This document shows, one piece after another, positions 35,032 through 42,805 of a stretch of 45,109 nucleotides of DNA (positions are counted from its first letter, which is position 1; each line of letters starts with the position of its first letter). A program made the position numbers and the translations under genes. Where the stretch lies: positions 1 through 45,109 of the forward strand of contig CAIWNX010000043.1 of NCBI GenBank assembly GCA_903914175.1, read 5' to 3'. Source of the stretch: an uncultured beta proteobacterium. GTDB taxonomy: Bacteria; Pseudomonadota; Gammaproteobacteria; Burkholderiales; Burkholderiaceae_C. Under the pieces are notes generated by a model. It did no database searches, had not been told where the DNA came from, and saw only the letters and a program-made list of their open reading frames with translations.

Positions 35032-35795
35032 GCGGCAAAGCCGAGCACGACCCGGCGCGTGCTGGCGGATTTTTTCTCCAGCTTGGTGACGATGACCGCG
35101 CCGATTTCCGCCGTGTTGGCGACATGGGTGCCGCCGCAGGGCTGGAAGTCGATCAGGTCCAGGCCGCCGATGCGGATGGTGCGGATGCGCCCGCTGCCGC
35201 GCGGCGGCTGCACGGACATGCTCTTGACCAGCGCCGGGTTGGCGTCGAGTTCCTCGTCGGTGATGGCACCGACCGTCACTGGATGCGCCGCTGCCACCAG
35301 CTGTGCAATGCCGGCGCTCAGGGCGTCCTTGTCCAGCGCGTCGGTCATGTTGAAGTCAAGGCGCGCATAGTCGGCGGTGATCGAGCAGCCATTGACCAGT
35401 TGCGGCACGAGATGGCACAGCAGATGCGTCGTGGTGTGAAAGCGCATCAGGCGGTGGCGCCGCGCCCAGTCGATGCGCGCGGTCACCGTGTCGCCAACCT
35501 TGAGTCGCGCGCCGCTGGAATCAGTCGGTGCCAGCAACTGCGCCAGCACCTCGGGTGCCGGCAGGTGGCAAATGGCGGCGGTGAAACTGCCGTCGTCCGC
35601 CTTGCCCTTGCGGGTGTCGGTGACGGTGATTTCATGCCCGTCGGCCAGGATCAGCGTCCCGGTGTCGCCGGCCTGTCCACCGCCCAGCGGGTAGAAAACG
35701 GTGCGGTCGAGCACGATGCCCTGCGGCGTGATGGCCGTCACGGTGGCGGCGCATTCGGTCAGGTAGGCGTCGGTACGAAACAGGTCTTGCGTCAT
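35028..35795 (-). CDS. alaX: Alanyl-tRNA editing protein AlaX
   Basis: A 255-residue stand-alone editing domain related to the C-terminal half of alanyl-tRNA synthetase, which hydrolyses Ser- or Gly-tRNA(Ala). The zinc ligands are intact: H120 and H124 (HTTTH) and C220 and H224 (CGGTH). The early FYPLGGGQAGDTGTL segment is also characteristic. ATG 35795 is chosen because the domain starts there; the longer open frame runs into the divergent gene. TATTAT at 35802-35807 ends 6 nt before the ATG, so the mRNA is probably leaderless. It heads the operon with DUF167, dsbD and the CoA-binding gene. Confidence 0.94.
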   Translation of the reverse strand: MTQDLFRTDAYLTECAATVTAITPQGIVLDRTVFYPLGGGQAGDTGTLILADGHEITVTDTRKGKADDGSFTAAICHLPAPEVLAQLLAPTDSSGARLKVGDTVTARIDWARRHRLMRFHTTTHLLCHLVPQLVNGCSITADYARLDFNMTDALDKDALSAGIAQLVAAAHPVTVGAITDEELDANPALVKSMSVQPPRGSGRIRTIRIGGLDLIDFQPCGGTHVANTAEIGAVIVTKLEKKSASTRRVVLGFAA

Positions 35796-35800
35796 GCTTT

Positions 35801-35807
35801 GATAATA
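35801..35807. promoter_or_regulatory. Overlapping divergent -10 boxes of alaX and radical SAM gene
   Basis: Only 17 bp separate the two divergent start codons. On the plus strand GATAAT (35801-35806) ends 6 nt before ATG 35813; on the minus strand TATTAT (35802-35807) ends 6 nt before ATG 35795. The same base pairs would serve both promoters, which would then exclude each other. Neither has a good -35. Confidence 0.5.
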
Positions 35808-35812
35808 CCGGC

Positions 35813-37417
35813 ATGCCGAGCGTCCCTGCTGCCTCACCCTCGATTGTCCTTTGCACTTTGAACGCAAAGTACATCCATGCCTCGCTCGGGCTGCGCTACC
35901 TGCTGGCGAATATGGGGGACTTGAAGGCGCAGACCGCGCTGCGTGAGTTCACCGTCGCGCGCCAGCCGCAGGAACTGGTTGATGAACTGCTGGCGCTGCT
36001 CGGGCCGGCGCGGCCAGGCTCGGCGCAGATCGTCGGCCTGGGTGTCTACATCTGGAACGTGAAGCCGAGTACGGAACTGGTGCGCCTGCTCAAGGCCGCG
36101 CGCCCGGCGCTGAAGGTCGTGCTTGGTGGGCCCGAGGTCAGCCATGAGGTCGATCGGCAAGCCATTGTGCAGTTGGCCGATCATGTGATCACCGGCTGGG
36201 GCGATGTCAGCTTTCCCAAACTCTGCCGTGCCTTGTTGATCGGGCCGCAGCCGCTGATGAAGGTGGTCGCCGGCGAGCAGCCATCGCTCGACGCGATTGC
36301 GCTGCCATATGCCGAATACAGCGCGGATGATCTGGCGCACCGTGTGCTCTATGTTGAAGCCTCGCGCGGTTGTCCGTTCAAGTGCGAGTTCTGCCTGAGC
36401 TCACTGGACCAGACGGCGCGCGCCTTCGACCTGGACCGGTTTCTGACGGCGTTGCAGGCGCTGCACGAACGCGGCGCGCGCAACTTCAAGTTTGTTGACA
36501 GGACCTTCAACCTGCGCATCGATGCCTCGCTGCGCATTCTGCAGTTTTTTCTGGATCGATTGCCGGTGGCGGGCAGCGAACCGTCGGCAGACGATTTGTT
36601 CCTGCATTTCGAAGTCGTGCCCGATCATCTGCCGGATCGCCTGCGCGCCATGATTGCTCGCTTTCCGCCCGGTGTGCTGCAACTCGAGATCGGCATCCAG
36701 AGTTTCAATGTCAAGGTGCAGCAGCGCATCTCGCGCCAGCAGGACAACGACAAGACCGAGGCCAATTTGCGCTGGCTGGTCGCCGCTTCGCACGCGCACC
36801 TGCATACCGACCTGATCTTCGGCCTGCCCGGCGAGACACTGGAGAGCTTTGCGGCCGGCTTTGACCGCCTGTATCGCGTGGGTCCGCATGAGATCCAGCT
36901 CGGCATTCTCAAGCGCCTGCGCGGAACGCCGATTGCGCGTCATACCGACACGTTCGCCATGGTCTATGACGCGCAGCCACCCTACAACGTGCAGCAAACG
37001 GGTGCCGTCGATGCCGATACCGTGCAGCGCTTCACGCGCTTTGCGCGTTACTGGGATCTCCTCGCCAACTCGGGGCGCTTTCGGCGAACTTTGCCGCTGT
37101 TGCTGGCGACGCGCGCGCCATCCGCCTTCGACGCGTTCTGGGCCTTTGCCGACTGGCTGTGGCGCAACACGGGCCAAACCAGCGGCTTGGCGCCCGAAAC
37201 CCTGGTCGATATCCTGTTCGGCTATCTGAGCACCGATTGCACGGTGCCGGTGCAGACGGTGCGCGAAACCCTGCTGGCCGACTACTGGGCCAGCGGCGCT
37301 CGAGCCCGTCCGCTCGCGCTCAAGGCTTGGCTGCCAAAGCAGCGCGCGCCCGAAATTCACGCGAGCAAGACCGTGGCGCAGCGCCAGGAGCGGCATCTGA
37401 CTTCAGACAAGTTCTAA
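35813..37417 (+). CDS. B12-binding domain radical SAM protein (DUF4080-like)
   Basis: A 534-residue enzyme with an N-terminal cobalamin-binding-type Rossmann domain (about 10-150: IVLCTLNAKYIHASLGLRYL, then LGVYIWNVKPSTELVRLLK and VVLGGPEVS), a radical SAM core (about 178-400), and a C-terminal DUF4080-like extension. The iron-sulfur cluster motif is C187-x3-C191-x2-C194 in EASRGCPFKCEFCLSS. The DxHxxG cobalamin ligand motif is not visible, so real B12 binding is uncertain. FEVVPDHL, LQLEIGIQSFN and HTDLIFGLPGET are normal radical SAM landmarks. The reaction is unknown. GATAAT ends 6 nt before the start, and the creatininase gene follows 9 bp downstream. Confidence 0.9.
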   Translation: MPSVPAASPSIVLCTLNAKYIHASLGLRYLLANMGDLKAQTALREFTVARQPQELVDELLALLGPARPGSAQIVGLGVYIWNVKPSTELVRLLKAARPALKVVLGGPEVSHEVDRQAIVQLADHVITGWGDVSFPKLCRALLIGPQPLMKVVAGEQPSLDAIALPYAEYSADDLAHRVLYVEASRGCPFKCEFCLSSLDQTARAFDLDRFLTALQALHERGARNFKFVDRTFNLRIDASLRILQFFLDRLPVAGSEPSADDLFLHFEVVPDHLPDRLRAMIARFPPGVLQLEIGIQSFNVKVQQRISRQQDNDKTEANLRWLVAASHAHLHTDLIFGLPGETLESFAAGFDRLYRVGPHEIQLGILKRLRGTPIARHTDTFAMVYDAQPPYNVQQTGAVDADTVQRFTRFARYWDLLANSGRFRRTLPLLLATRAPSAFDAFWAFADWLWRNTGQTSGLAPETLVDILFGYLSTDCTVPVQTVRETLLADYWASGARARPLALKAWLPKQRAPEIHASKTVAQRQERHLTSDKF

Positions 37418-37420
37418 GAT
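37415..37420 (+). promoter_or_regulatory. -10-like hexamer 6 nt before creatininase-family gene
   Basis: TAAGAT overlaps the stop codon of the radical SAM gene and ends 6 nt before ATG 37427. No Shine-Dalgarno sequence is visible. Confidence 0.3.
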
Positions 37421-37426
37421 ACGGCC

Positions 37427-38272
37427 ATGACAAAACCTTCCAGATTCTGGGCCGAGCTCTCGACCCGCGACTTTGCCCAGATGATCGCCAGCGGTGAAGC
37501 GGCGCAGACGATTGCCGTGCTGCCGGTGGCCGCCATCGAGCAGCATGGGCCGCATCTGCCGCTGAGCGTTGACACGACGTTGGTCGATGGCGTGGTGGCG
37601 GCGGCCTTGCCGCATCTGCCGGACGCGGCGAAGGTGCTGTTCCTGCCGACGCAGGCGGTTGGCTTCAGTCCCGAGCATGCACGCTTTCCCGGCACGCTGA
37701 CGCTCAAGTCGGAAACCATCATCCGCTTGTGGACTGAGATCGGCGAGTCGGTGGCGGCAGGGGGCATCCGAAAGCTGCTGCTGTTCAACGCCCATGGCGG
37801 TCAGGTCAGCGTGATGGACATGGTGGCGCGCGATTTGCGTGCGCGGCTCGACTTGCTGGTGTACAGCGCGAGCTGGTTCAACCTGCCCTTGCTCGACGCA
37901 GATGGTCGTGATGTCAATGAGCGCTTCGGTGCCGGGGAACAACGGTTTGGCATCCACGGTGGCGATATCGAGACCTCGATGATGCTGGCGCTGGCGCCGG
38001 CGCAGGTCGATATGGCGCAGGCCAGAGACTTCCGCTCGACGGCGCAAGAGCGGGCGCAGAACTTCGAAATTCTGGGCAACGGCAAGTGCGCCAAGCTGGG
38101 TTGGCAGATGCAGGACTACAACGCGGCCGGTGCCGTCGGCAACGCAGCGGCGGCCAGCGCCGAAAAAGGGCACGCCCTGCTGCAGGCGGCAGGAAGCGGC
38201 CTGGCCCGCTTGCTGCTGGAGATGGAGAGATTGCCGCTGAGCACGCTGGTGAGTCGGTCCGCTCCCGGCTGA
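37427..38272 (+). CDS. Creatininase family amidohydrolase
   Basis: A 281-residue metal-dependent hydrolase of the creatininase family (creatininase, MftE-like peptidases, formamide hydrolases in riboflavin/F420-type pathways). The likely metal ligands are E38 and H40 (IEQHGPHLPLSVDTTL), D49, H123 (NAHGG) and E182 (HGGDIETS). The length is normal for the family. The substrate is not predictable; no creatine-pathway genes are near. It starts 9 bp after the radical SAM gene, so cotranscription is likely. Creatininase-like MftE acts with a radical SAM enzyme in mycofactocin synthesis, which makes this pairing notable, but no mycofactocin precursor peptide or other mft gene is visible. Confidence 0.92.
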   Translation: MTKPSRFWAELSTRDFAQMIASGEAAQTIAVLPVAAIEQHGPHLPLSVDTTLVDGVVAAALPHLPDAAKVLFLPTQAVGFSPEHARFPGTLTLKSETIIRLWTEIGESVAAGGIRKLLLFNAHGGQVSVMDMVARDLRARLDLLVYSASWFNLPLLDADGRDVNERFGAGEQRFGIHGGDIETSMMLALAPAQVDMAQARDFRSTAQERAQNFEILGNGKCAKLGWQMQDYNAAGAVGNAAAASAEKGHALLQAAGSGLARLLLEMERLPLSTLVSRSAPG

Positions 38273-38305
38273 GTTTCCACGACGCCATGAGCCAATGAGC
38301 AGCTG

Positions 38306-39202
38306 ATGCTGGCTTCGTACGATCTGATGGCCTTGGGCGCGGCTGCCTGCTGGGCGGTCGGCAGCATTCTCTCCGTGTCACCGTCGCGTTATCTGGGTGC
38401 CTTCGCGTTCACACGCTGGCGCATGCTGATGGTCGCGCTGATGTTGTGGACGGTGACGCTGGTCGCCGGCAGCTGGCGCAGCCTGCCGCCGGACTCCGGG
38501 GGCCTGATGGCGGCCAGTGGTCTGATCGGCATCTTTGTTGGCGACACGGCCTTGTTTGCAGCCATGAACCGGCTCGGGCCGAGGCGCTCGGGCGTGCTGT
38601 TTGCAACGCATGCGGTGTTCAGCGCCTGGCTCGGCTTCTGGCTGCTGGGTGAGCGCATGAATGCGCAGGCGGCCTGGGGCGGCGTGCTGACCATGGCCGG
38701 CGTGATGATCGCCATCCTGCTGGGGCGCAACAAGGAGGACGAGCACGCTTGGGAGGCAGACCGCGGGCACGTCGGTGCCGGCGTTGCGCTCGGTTTGCTG
38801 GCGGCTTTGTGCCAGGCGCTGGGATCTCTGATCGTCAAGCCGGCAATGGGGGCCGATGTCGACCCTGTTGCCGCCTCCGCGGTGCGCGTGTCGGTGGCCT
38901 GTTGCGCGCACTTTGTCTTGCTGTTGGCCGGCTTTCCGTCGGCGCGCGCGCAGCAGGCGCCGACGCTGCGCGTGCTGGCGCAAACGGCGCTCAACGGCTT
39001 CATCGCGATGGGCGTGGGCATGACGCTGATACTGCTGGCGCTCAAGAAAGGCGATGTCGGCATGGTGGCGATCCTGTCCTCGGTGTCACCGGTGCTGGTG
39101 CTGCCTTTGCTGTGGCTGCGCCTGGGGCGGGCACCCGCCATCGGTGCCTGGCTCGGCGCTTCGCTGACCGTTGTCGGGACGGTGTTGATTCTGTCGCGCT
39201 AA
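38306..39202 (+). CDS. EamA/DMT family transporter
   Basis: A 298-residue membrane protein of about ten helices in two EamA repeats (roughly 5-145 and 155-298), as in the drug/metabolite transporter superfamily. The first repeat contains FVGDTALFAAMNRLGPRRSGVLFATHAVFSAWLGFWLLGERM (typical end of an EamA repeat, here residues about 75-116). The second ends with VAILSSVSPVLVLPLLWLRLGRAPAIGAWLGASLTVVGTVLIL. The substrate is unknown; amino acids or metabolites are usual. The ATG at 38306 is preceded by two other out-of-frame ATGs. It follows the creatininase gene by 33 bp on the same strand. Confidence 0.9.
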   Translation: MLASYDLMALGAAACWAVGSILSVSPSRYLGAFAFTRWRMLMVALMLWTVTLVAGSWRSLPPDSGGLMAASGLIGIFVGDTALFAAMNRLGPRRSGVLFATHAVFSAWLGFWLLGERMNAQAAWGGVLTMAGVMIAILLGRNKEDEHAWEADRGHVGAGVALGLLAALCQALGSLIVKPAMGADVDPVAASAVRVSVACCAHFVLLLAGFPSARAQQAPTLRVLAQTALNGFIAMGVGMTLILLALKKGDVGMVAILSSVSPVLVLPLLWLRLGRAPAIGAWLGASLTVVGTVLILSR

Positions 39203-39224
39203 TCGTGCGGATGTCGGGCCTGAT

Positions 39225-39893
39225 TCAGGTAAAGCTGATCCAGCTGGCGTGATCCGCATGCTCGAGGTGCGGCAGCGTGTTGTAGGTGACCAGCGTGTGG
39301 CGCTTTGGGTTGAACGCGAACTCGGTGATGGCACTGTTGCGGATGCGCATATTGAGTTCGATCGTGGTCTCGGGCGCGGTGCCCAGAACATGGCCGACCG
39401 CAGTGGCAATCGGCCCGCCACTGGAGACGAGCAGCACATTGCCGTCGCAGTTCTTGCGCACGTGGTCGAGGGCGCTGGTCACGCCGTGCCTGAACTCGCG
39501 GTAGGTGGGCATGCCCTTGGGGTTGACGACGCCGTTCATCCACTGTGTCAGGCCGTCGCGCAGCAGGCGAAAGTGCTGGCGGTAGCGTTCAGGCGAGTCC
39601 GGTTTTTCAAGCTTGTAGGGATGCACTGTGGCGATCACGGCCTCGCTGTCGAACTCGTTCAAGCCGGGCCACTGGAGTGCCTCCAGGTCAAAGGCGCCAC
39701 CTTCCTGAATCCCGGCGTAGGTCTGCTGCTGGCGGCGCAGGGTGCCGGTCAGCACGCTGTCGAAGCGCAACCCCTTTTCCCGGAAATAGGCGCCCAGGCG
39801 CACGCTCTGCTGATGGCCCAGCGGGCTGAGTTGATCGTAGTCATCGGCGCCAAATGAAGCCTGGCCATGGCGTACGAGGTAAAGGGTTCCCAT
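39225..39893 (-). CDS. Histidine phosphatase family protein (second catalytic His missing)
   Basis: A 222-residue member of the histidine phosphatase (phosphoglycerate mutase-like) superfamily. The N-terminal motif LVRHGQASFG gives the phospho-acceptor H9 with R8, and E80 in WPGLNEFDSE is the likely acid. The second catalytic histidine, normally in V-S-H-G-G, is replaced by serine: VSSGGPIATAVG (S158). Phosphatase activity may be altered or lost. An extra Tyr/Arg-rich segment (YRQHFRLLRDGLTQWMNGV) lies between the halves. TAGATT at 39900-39905 ends 6 nt before the ATG. It is convergent with the EamA gene, 22 bp between stop codons. Confidence 0.9.
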   Translation of the reverse strand: MGTLYLVRHGQASFGADDYDQLSPLGHQQSVRLGAYFREKGLRFDSVLTGTLRRQQQTYAGIQEGGAFDLEALQWPGLNEFDSEAVIATVHPYKLEKPDSPERYRQHFRLLRDGLTQWMNGVVNPKGMPTYREFRHGVTSALDHVRKNCDGNVLLVSSGGPIATAVGHVLGTAPETTIELNMRIRNSAITEFAFNPKRHTLVTYNTLPHLEHADHASWISFT

Positions 39894-39899
39894 GCGGTG

Positions 39900-39905
39900 A
39901 ATCTA
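39900..39905 (-). promoter_or_regulatory. -10-like hexamer 6 nt before histidine phosphatase start
   Basis: TAGATT ends 6 nt before the ATG at 39893; four of six bases match consensus. No Shine-Dalgarno sequence is visible. Confidence 0.3.
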
Positions 39906-39938
39906 AACCAACATCCGCTTTGCTTCTTGTCGCACGAG

Positions 39939-39961
39939 CGACGATGCGCAAGCGCATGTCG
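39939..39961 (-). terminator. Strong hairpin downstream of phzF-like gene
   Basis: CGAC-(G)-ATGCGC-AA-GCGCAT-GTCG is a 10-bp stem with one bulged base in the 82-bp gap between the phzF-like and histidine phosphatase genes. No T run follows on the minus strand, so it may be a stability or attenuation hairpin rather than an intrinsic terminator. Confidence 0.4.
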
Positions 39962-39975
39962 TACTTTGGCCCGGC

Positions 39976-40911
39976 TCACAGGTTCACGCTGCCTTCGATG
40001 CACGTGACGGAATCGCCGCCAACCCAAACCTGTCCTGTTTCGTCCTGCGTGATATGCACCTGGCCGGCGCGACCGACGCAAGTGCCTTGACTGGCGATGT
40101 AGGCGCCGGGTGTCATGCCATCTGCGATCAGCCACTGGGCGAGGCTGGCGTTGAGGCTGCCGGTCACAGGGTCTTCCTGGACGCCAACCGGCGCTGCGAA
40201 GGCCCGCACTTCGACTTCAACCGAGTCATCGGCTGCGGTGGCGGCTTGGGTTTGCGCGGGAACAAACGCGCGCGCTTCGCGGTTGGAACGCGCGATCAAG
40301 CGTGTCGTACCGGTCGCCACCTCGATGGCCGCCACGCCGACCTTTTGCCCCGATTGCTTGAGTGCCGCATGGTCCGGCGTCAATGCCAGAACCGTGTGCC
40401 GGCTGTCGAGCAGCAAGGCCAGCCAGACCGGACCGTTGTCGAGCAGCTGCGCAGCCTTGATCTGTTGTGGCTTGAGCCCCAGGGCCGCGCTGATTCTGGC
40501 CAGCAGTTCGAGCGCGGGCGTGCTACGGCGCAGCGGCGGCGCAGCGAAGGCCAGCCGGGTGCCAGTGCGACGAATCCGGATCAACCCGGCCTGGCATTCC
40601 TGCACGATTTCCTCGGCGTTCGGTTTTCCGCCGGCGTTCAGCCAGGCATGGCAGCTGCCCAGTGTCGGATGGCCCGCGAAGGGCAGTTCCGCACCCGGGG
40701 TGAAGATGCGCAAGCGGTAGTCGGCGCCGGCACTAGCGCCTTGTGTACTGGGGGGTAGCAGGAAGGTGGTTTCCGACAGGTTGGTCCACTGCGCGAAGTG
40801 CTGCATTTCGTCGGTCGTAAGGTCTGTGCCATCGAGTACCACGGCCAGCGGGTTGCCCAGATAGGGTGCCGAGCCAAAGACATCGATCTGCTGAAAGGCG
40901 CGGATCTTCAC
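39976..40911 (-). CDS. PhzF family isomerase/epimerase-like protein
   Basis: A 311-residue PhzF-family protein with two diaminopimelate-epimerase-like halves. It begins AFQQIDVFGSAPYLGNPLAVVLDG, with the catalytic glutamate E47 in NLSETTFLLPP (E45 in Pseudomonas PhzF), then FTPGAELPFAGHPTLGSCHAW and, in the second half, EDPVTGSLNASLAQWL. True PhzF isomerises DHHA in phenazine synthesis, but no other phz genes are present, so the substrate is unknown. The start is GTG 40911, overlapping the stop of the aminotransferase gene by 4 nt (GTGA). The two are translationally coupled and may act on one substrate. Confidence 0.93.
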   Translation of the reverse strand: MKIRAFQQIDVFGSAPYLGNPLAVVLDGTDLTTDEMQHFAQWTNLSETTFLLPPSTQGASAGADYRLRIFTPGAELPFAGHPTLGSCHAWLNAGGKPNAEEIVQECQAGLIRIRRTGTRLAFAAPPLRRSTPALELLARISAALGLKPQQIKAAQLLDNGPVWLALLLDSRHTVLALTPDHAALKQSGQKVGVAAIEVATGTTRLIARSNREARAFVPAQTQAATAADDSVEVEVRAFAAPVGVQEDPVTGSLNASLAQWLIADGMTPGAYIASQGTCVGRAGQVHITQDETGQVWVGGDSVTCIEGSVNL

Positions 40912-42122
40912 GATTTCAGGGTCGCTGCATAGGTCTTGATGGCGGCGGCCAACGCCGCCACGCCGCGCCGGATTTCATCCACGCTTGGCGTGACGAAGGA
41001 CAGGCGCAGTGTGCGCAGATCGCCGTCGGCGGCATAGAACGGCGCGCCAGGGACGAATGCCACGCCTTGCGCGACGGCGTACGGCAGCAGGTCGACGGCG
41101 CTCATGCCACTGGGCAGGCGCGCCCACAGGAACATGCCACCGGCCGGTTTGTTCCAAGTCAGTGTCGAATCGGGATCGCCTTGCGGCATCTCGTGCGCCA
41201 GTGCGTCCAGCATGGCGTCACGCTGCGCTTTGTACAAGGCACGAATGGTGGGCACATGGCGCTCGAGAAAACCGTTCTTCATCACCTCGGCAATCAGGCG
41301 CTGGTTGAAGCCCGGGCTGTGCAGATCGGCCGCCTGCTTGGCCTGCAGCAGTTTTGGGTAGACCGCCTGCGGCGCCACGACAAAGCCCAGTCTCAAGCCG
41401 GGCGCCAGCACTTTGGAAAATGAACCCAGGTAGATGCAGCCATCCGGGTTGCGTGCTGTCAGGGGCGCTGGTGGCGGCTGATCGAACCAGAGGTCGCCGT
41501 AGGGGTTGTCTTCAATGATCGGCAAGCCCAGGCGGGCGGACGTTTCGCTCAGGGTGGCGCGGCGCTGCTCGCTCATGGTGCGACCGCTCGGGTTCTGGAA
41601 GTTCGGCAGCGCATAGAGAAAACGCGCGCCAGCGGCTTTGGCCTCGAGGTCAGACATGACCACGCCCTGTTCGTCGCTGATCACGCTGACGATGTCGGGT
41701 TCCATCGGCATGAACGCCATGACCGCCCCGAGGTAGGTAGGGGATTCGACCAGAACTTTGCTGCCTGCGTCCACCAGCACCTTTGCCACCAGATCGAGAC
41801 CTTGCTGTGAGCCCGTCGTAATCAGGATGCGAGCCGGGTCGACCGGCCATGGCAGCATGGCAGCGACCATCTCGCGCAGCGGACCAAAGCCCTCGCTGGC
41901 GGCGTATTGCAAGGCGGCGTGCGGGTCATCGCGCAAGACCTTGGCGCAGGCGGCCTCGAACTCCGCGACCGGGAAGGTCTTTGGTGAAGGCAGGCCGCCG
42001 GCAAAGCTGACGATACCGGGCTTCTCGGTGAGCTTGAGGATTTCGCGGATGACCGAGGGGTTCATACGGGCGGTGCGCCGGGCCAGCAGCCAGGGGCTGA
42101 CTGATGAAGTAGCAGTGTTCAT
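40908..42122 (-). CDS. PLP-dependent aminotransferase (class I/II, MocR/LysN-like)
   Basis: A 404-residue fold-type I aminotransferase. The PLP lysine is K237 in YLGSFSKVLAPGLRLG; the supporting residues D205 and Y208 (PIIEDNPYGDL), N177 (LPNFQNPSG) and R244 are in place. TTGSQQGLDLVAK near residue 102 binds the cofactor phosphate. The family includes 2-aminoadipate and aromatic or branched-chain aminotransferases and the catalytic part of MocR regulators; no DNA-binding domain is attached here. It overlaps the phzF-like gene by 4 nt and follows the LysE-type exporter by 54 bp, so the cluster may handle an amino acid or derivative. Confidence 0.94.
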   Translation of the reverse strand: MNTATSSVSPWLLARRTARMNPSVIREILKLTEKPGIVSFAGGLPSPKTFPVAEFEAACAKVLRDDPHAALQYAASEGFGPLREMVAAMLPWPVDPARILITTGSQQGLDLVAKVLVDAGSKVLVESPTYLGAVMAFMPMEPDIVSVISDEQGVVMSDLEAKAAGARFLYALPNFQNPSGRTMSEQRRATLSETSARLGLPIIEDNPYGDLWFDQPPPAPLTARNPDGCIYLGSFSKVLAPGLRLGFVVAPQAVYPKLLQAKQAADLHSPGFNQRLIAEVMKNGFLERHVPTIRALYKAQRDAMLDALAHEMPQGDPDSTLTWNKPAGGMFLWARLPSGMSAVDLLPYAVAQGVAFVPGAPFYAADGDLRTLRLSFVTPSVDEIRRGVAALAAAIKTYAATLKS

Positions 42123-42176
42123 GTCTTGGATTGCTTCAGTGTGGAGTTTGATCCGGCAACGTCCAGTGGTATGGGT

Positions 42177-42788
42177 TTAGAACGTCGTCATCCAGGCTGC
42201 CGTGAGGACGAGCACCGACGCCATGATGCGATTGAACCAGCGCAGACGCCGACCGCCATGCCCGGGGTCCTCCAGCCAACCGCGCAGCAGGGATCCGATC
42301 AGCGCGTAGCTCAGGTTGCTGACGAGGCCGAAGCCCAGCATCATCGGCAGGATGATGGCAAAGCGTGACCACGCGTCGGCATGGCCGGCGATCCAACCCG
42401 CGACGACGGCCAGCGCCAGCATCCAGGCCTTGATGTTGAGAAACTGCAGCATCACGCCTTGCCAGAATGTGATGTTCAGCTGTGCAGCGCTGGCTTGGGT
42501 CAAGGTGCTGGAGCGCAGGATCTTGAGCGCCAGCCATAGCATGTAGCCAACGCCGAGCGCCTGGATCGCAATACGCAAGGGCGGCACTGCCACCACCAGG
42601 GCGCCAACGCCGCCGGCGCAAATGCTGAACAGCAGACCCCAGCCGGCCGGTACGGCCAGGACGAAGCGCATGGAGCGCTTTAAGCCAAGGTTGGCCGCCA
42701 GTGCGGTCGAGAGCGTCGTATTGGGTCCGGGGCTGAAACTGGTGGCCGTGCTGAGCATCATCAGGGCCGTGAATTCGACGGTGGTCAT
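42177..42788 (-). CDS. LysE/RhtB family amino-acid exporter
   Basis: A 203-residue membrane protein with about six helices, the length expected for LysE/RhtB exporters. The early helix ALMMLSTATSFSPGPNTTLSTA contains the family SPGP motif, followed by GLKRSMRFVLAVPAGWG and GVGYMLWLALKIL. Members export amino acids such as lysine, threonine or homoserine lactone. I chose ATG 42788. A TTG at 42809 in frame would overlap the uup stop by 4 nt and is an alternative. It lies downstream of uup and upstream of the aminotransferase gene, on the same strand. Confidence 0.9.
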   Translation of the reverse strand: MTTVEFTALMMLSTATSFSPGPNTTLSTALAANLGLKRSMRFVLAVPAGWGLLFSICAGGVGALVVAVPPLRIAIQALGVGYMLWLALKILRSSTLTQASAAQLNITFWQGVMLQFLNIKAWMLALAVVAGWIAGHADAWSRFAIILPMMLGFGLVSNLSYALIGSLLRGWLEDPGHGGRRLRWFNRIMASVLVLTAAWMTTF

Positions 42789-42805
42789 GACGTGAGGAAT
42801 TCGGG

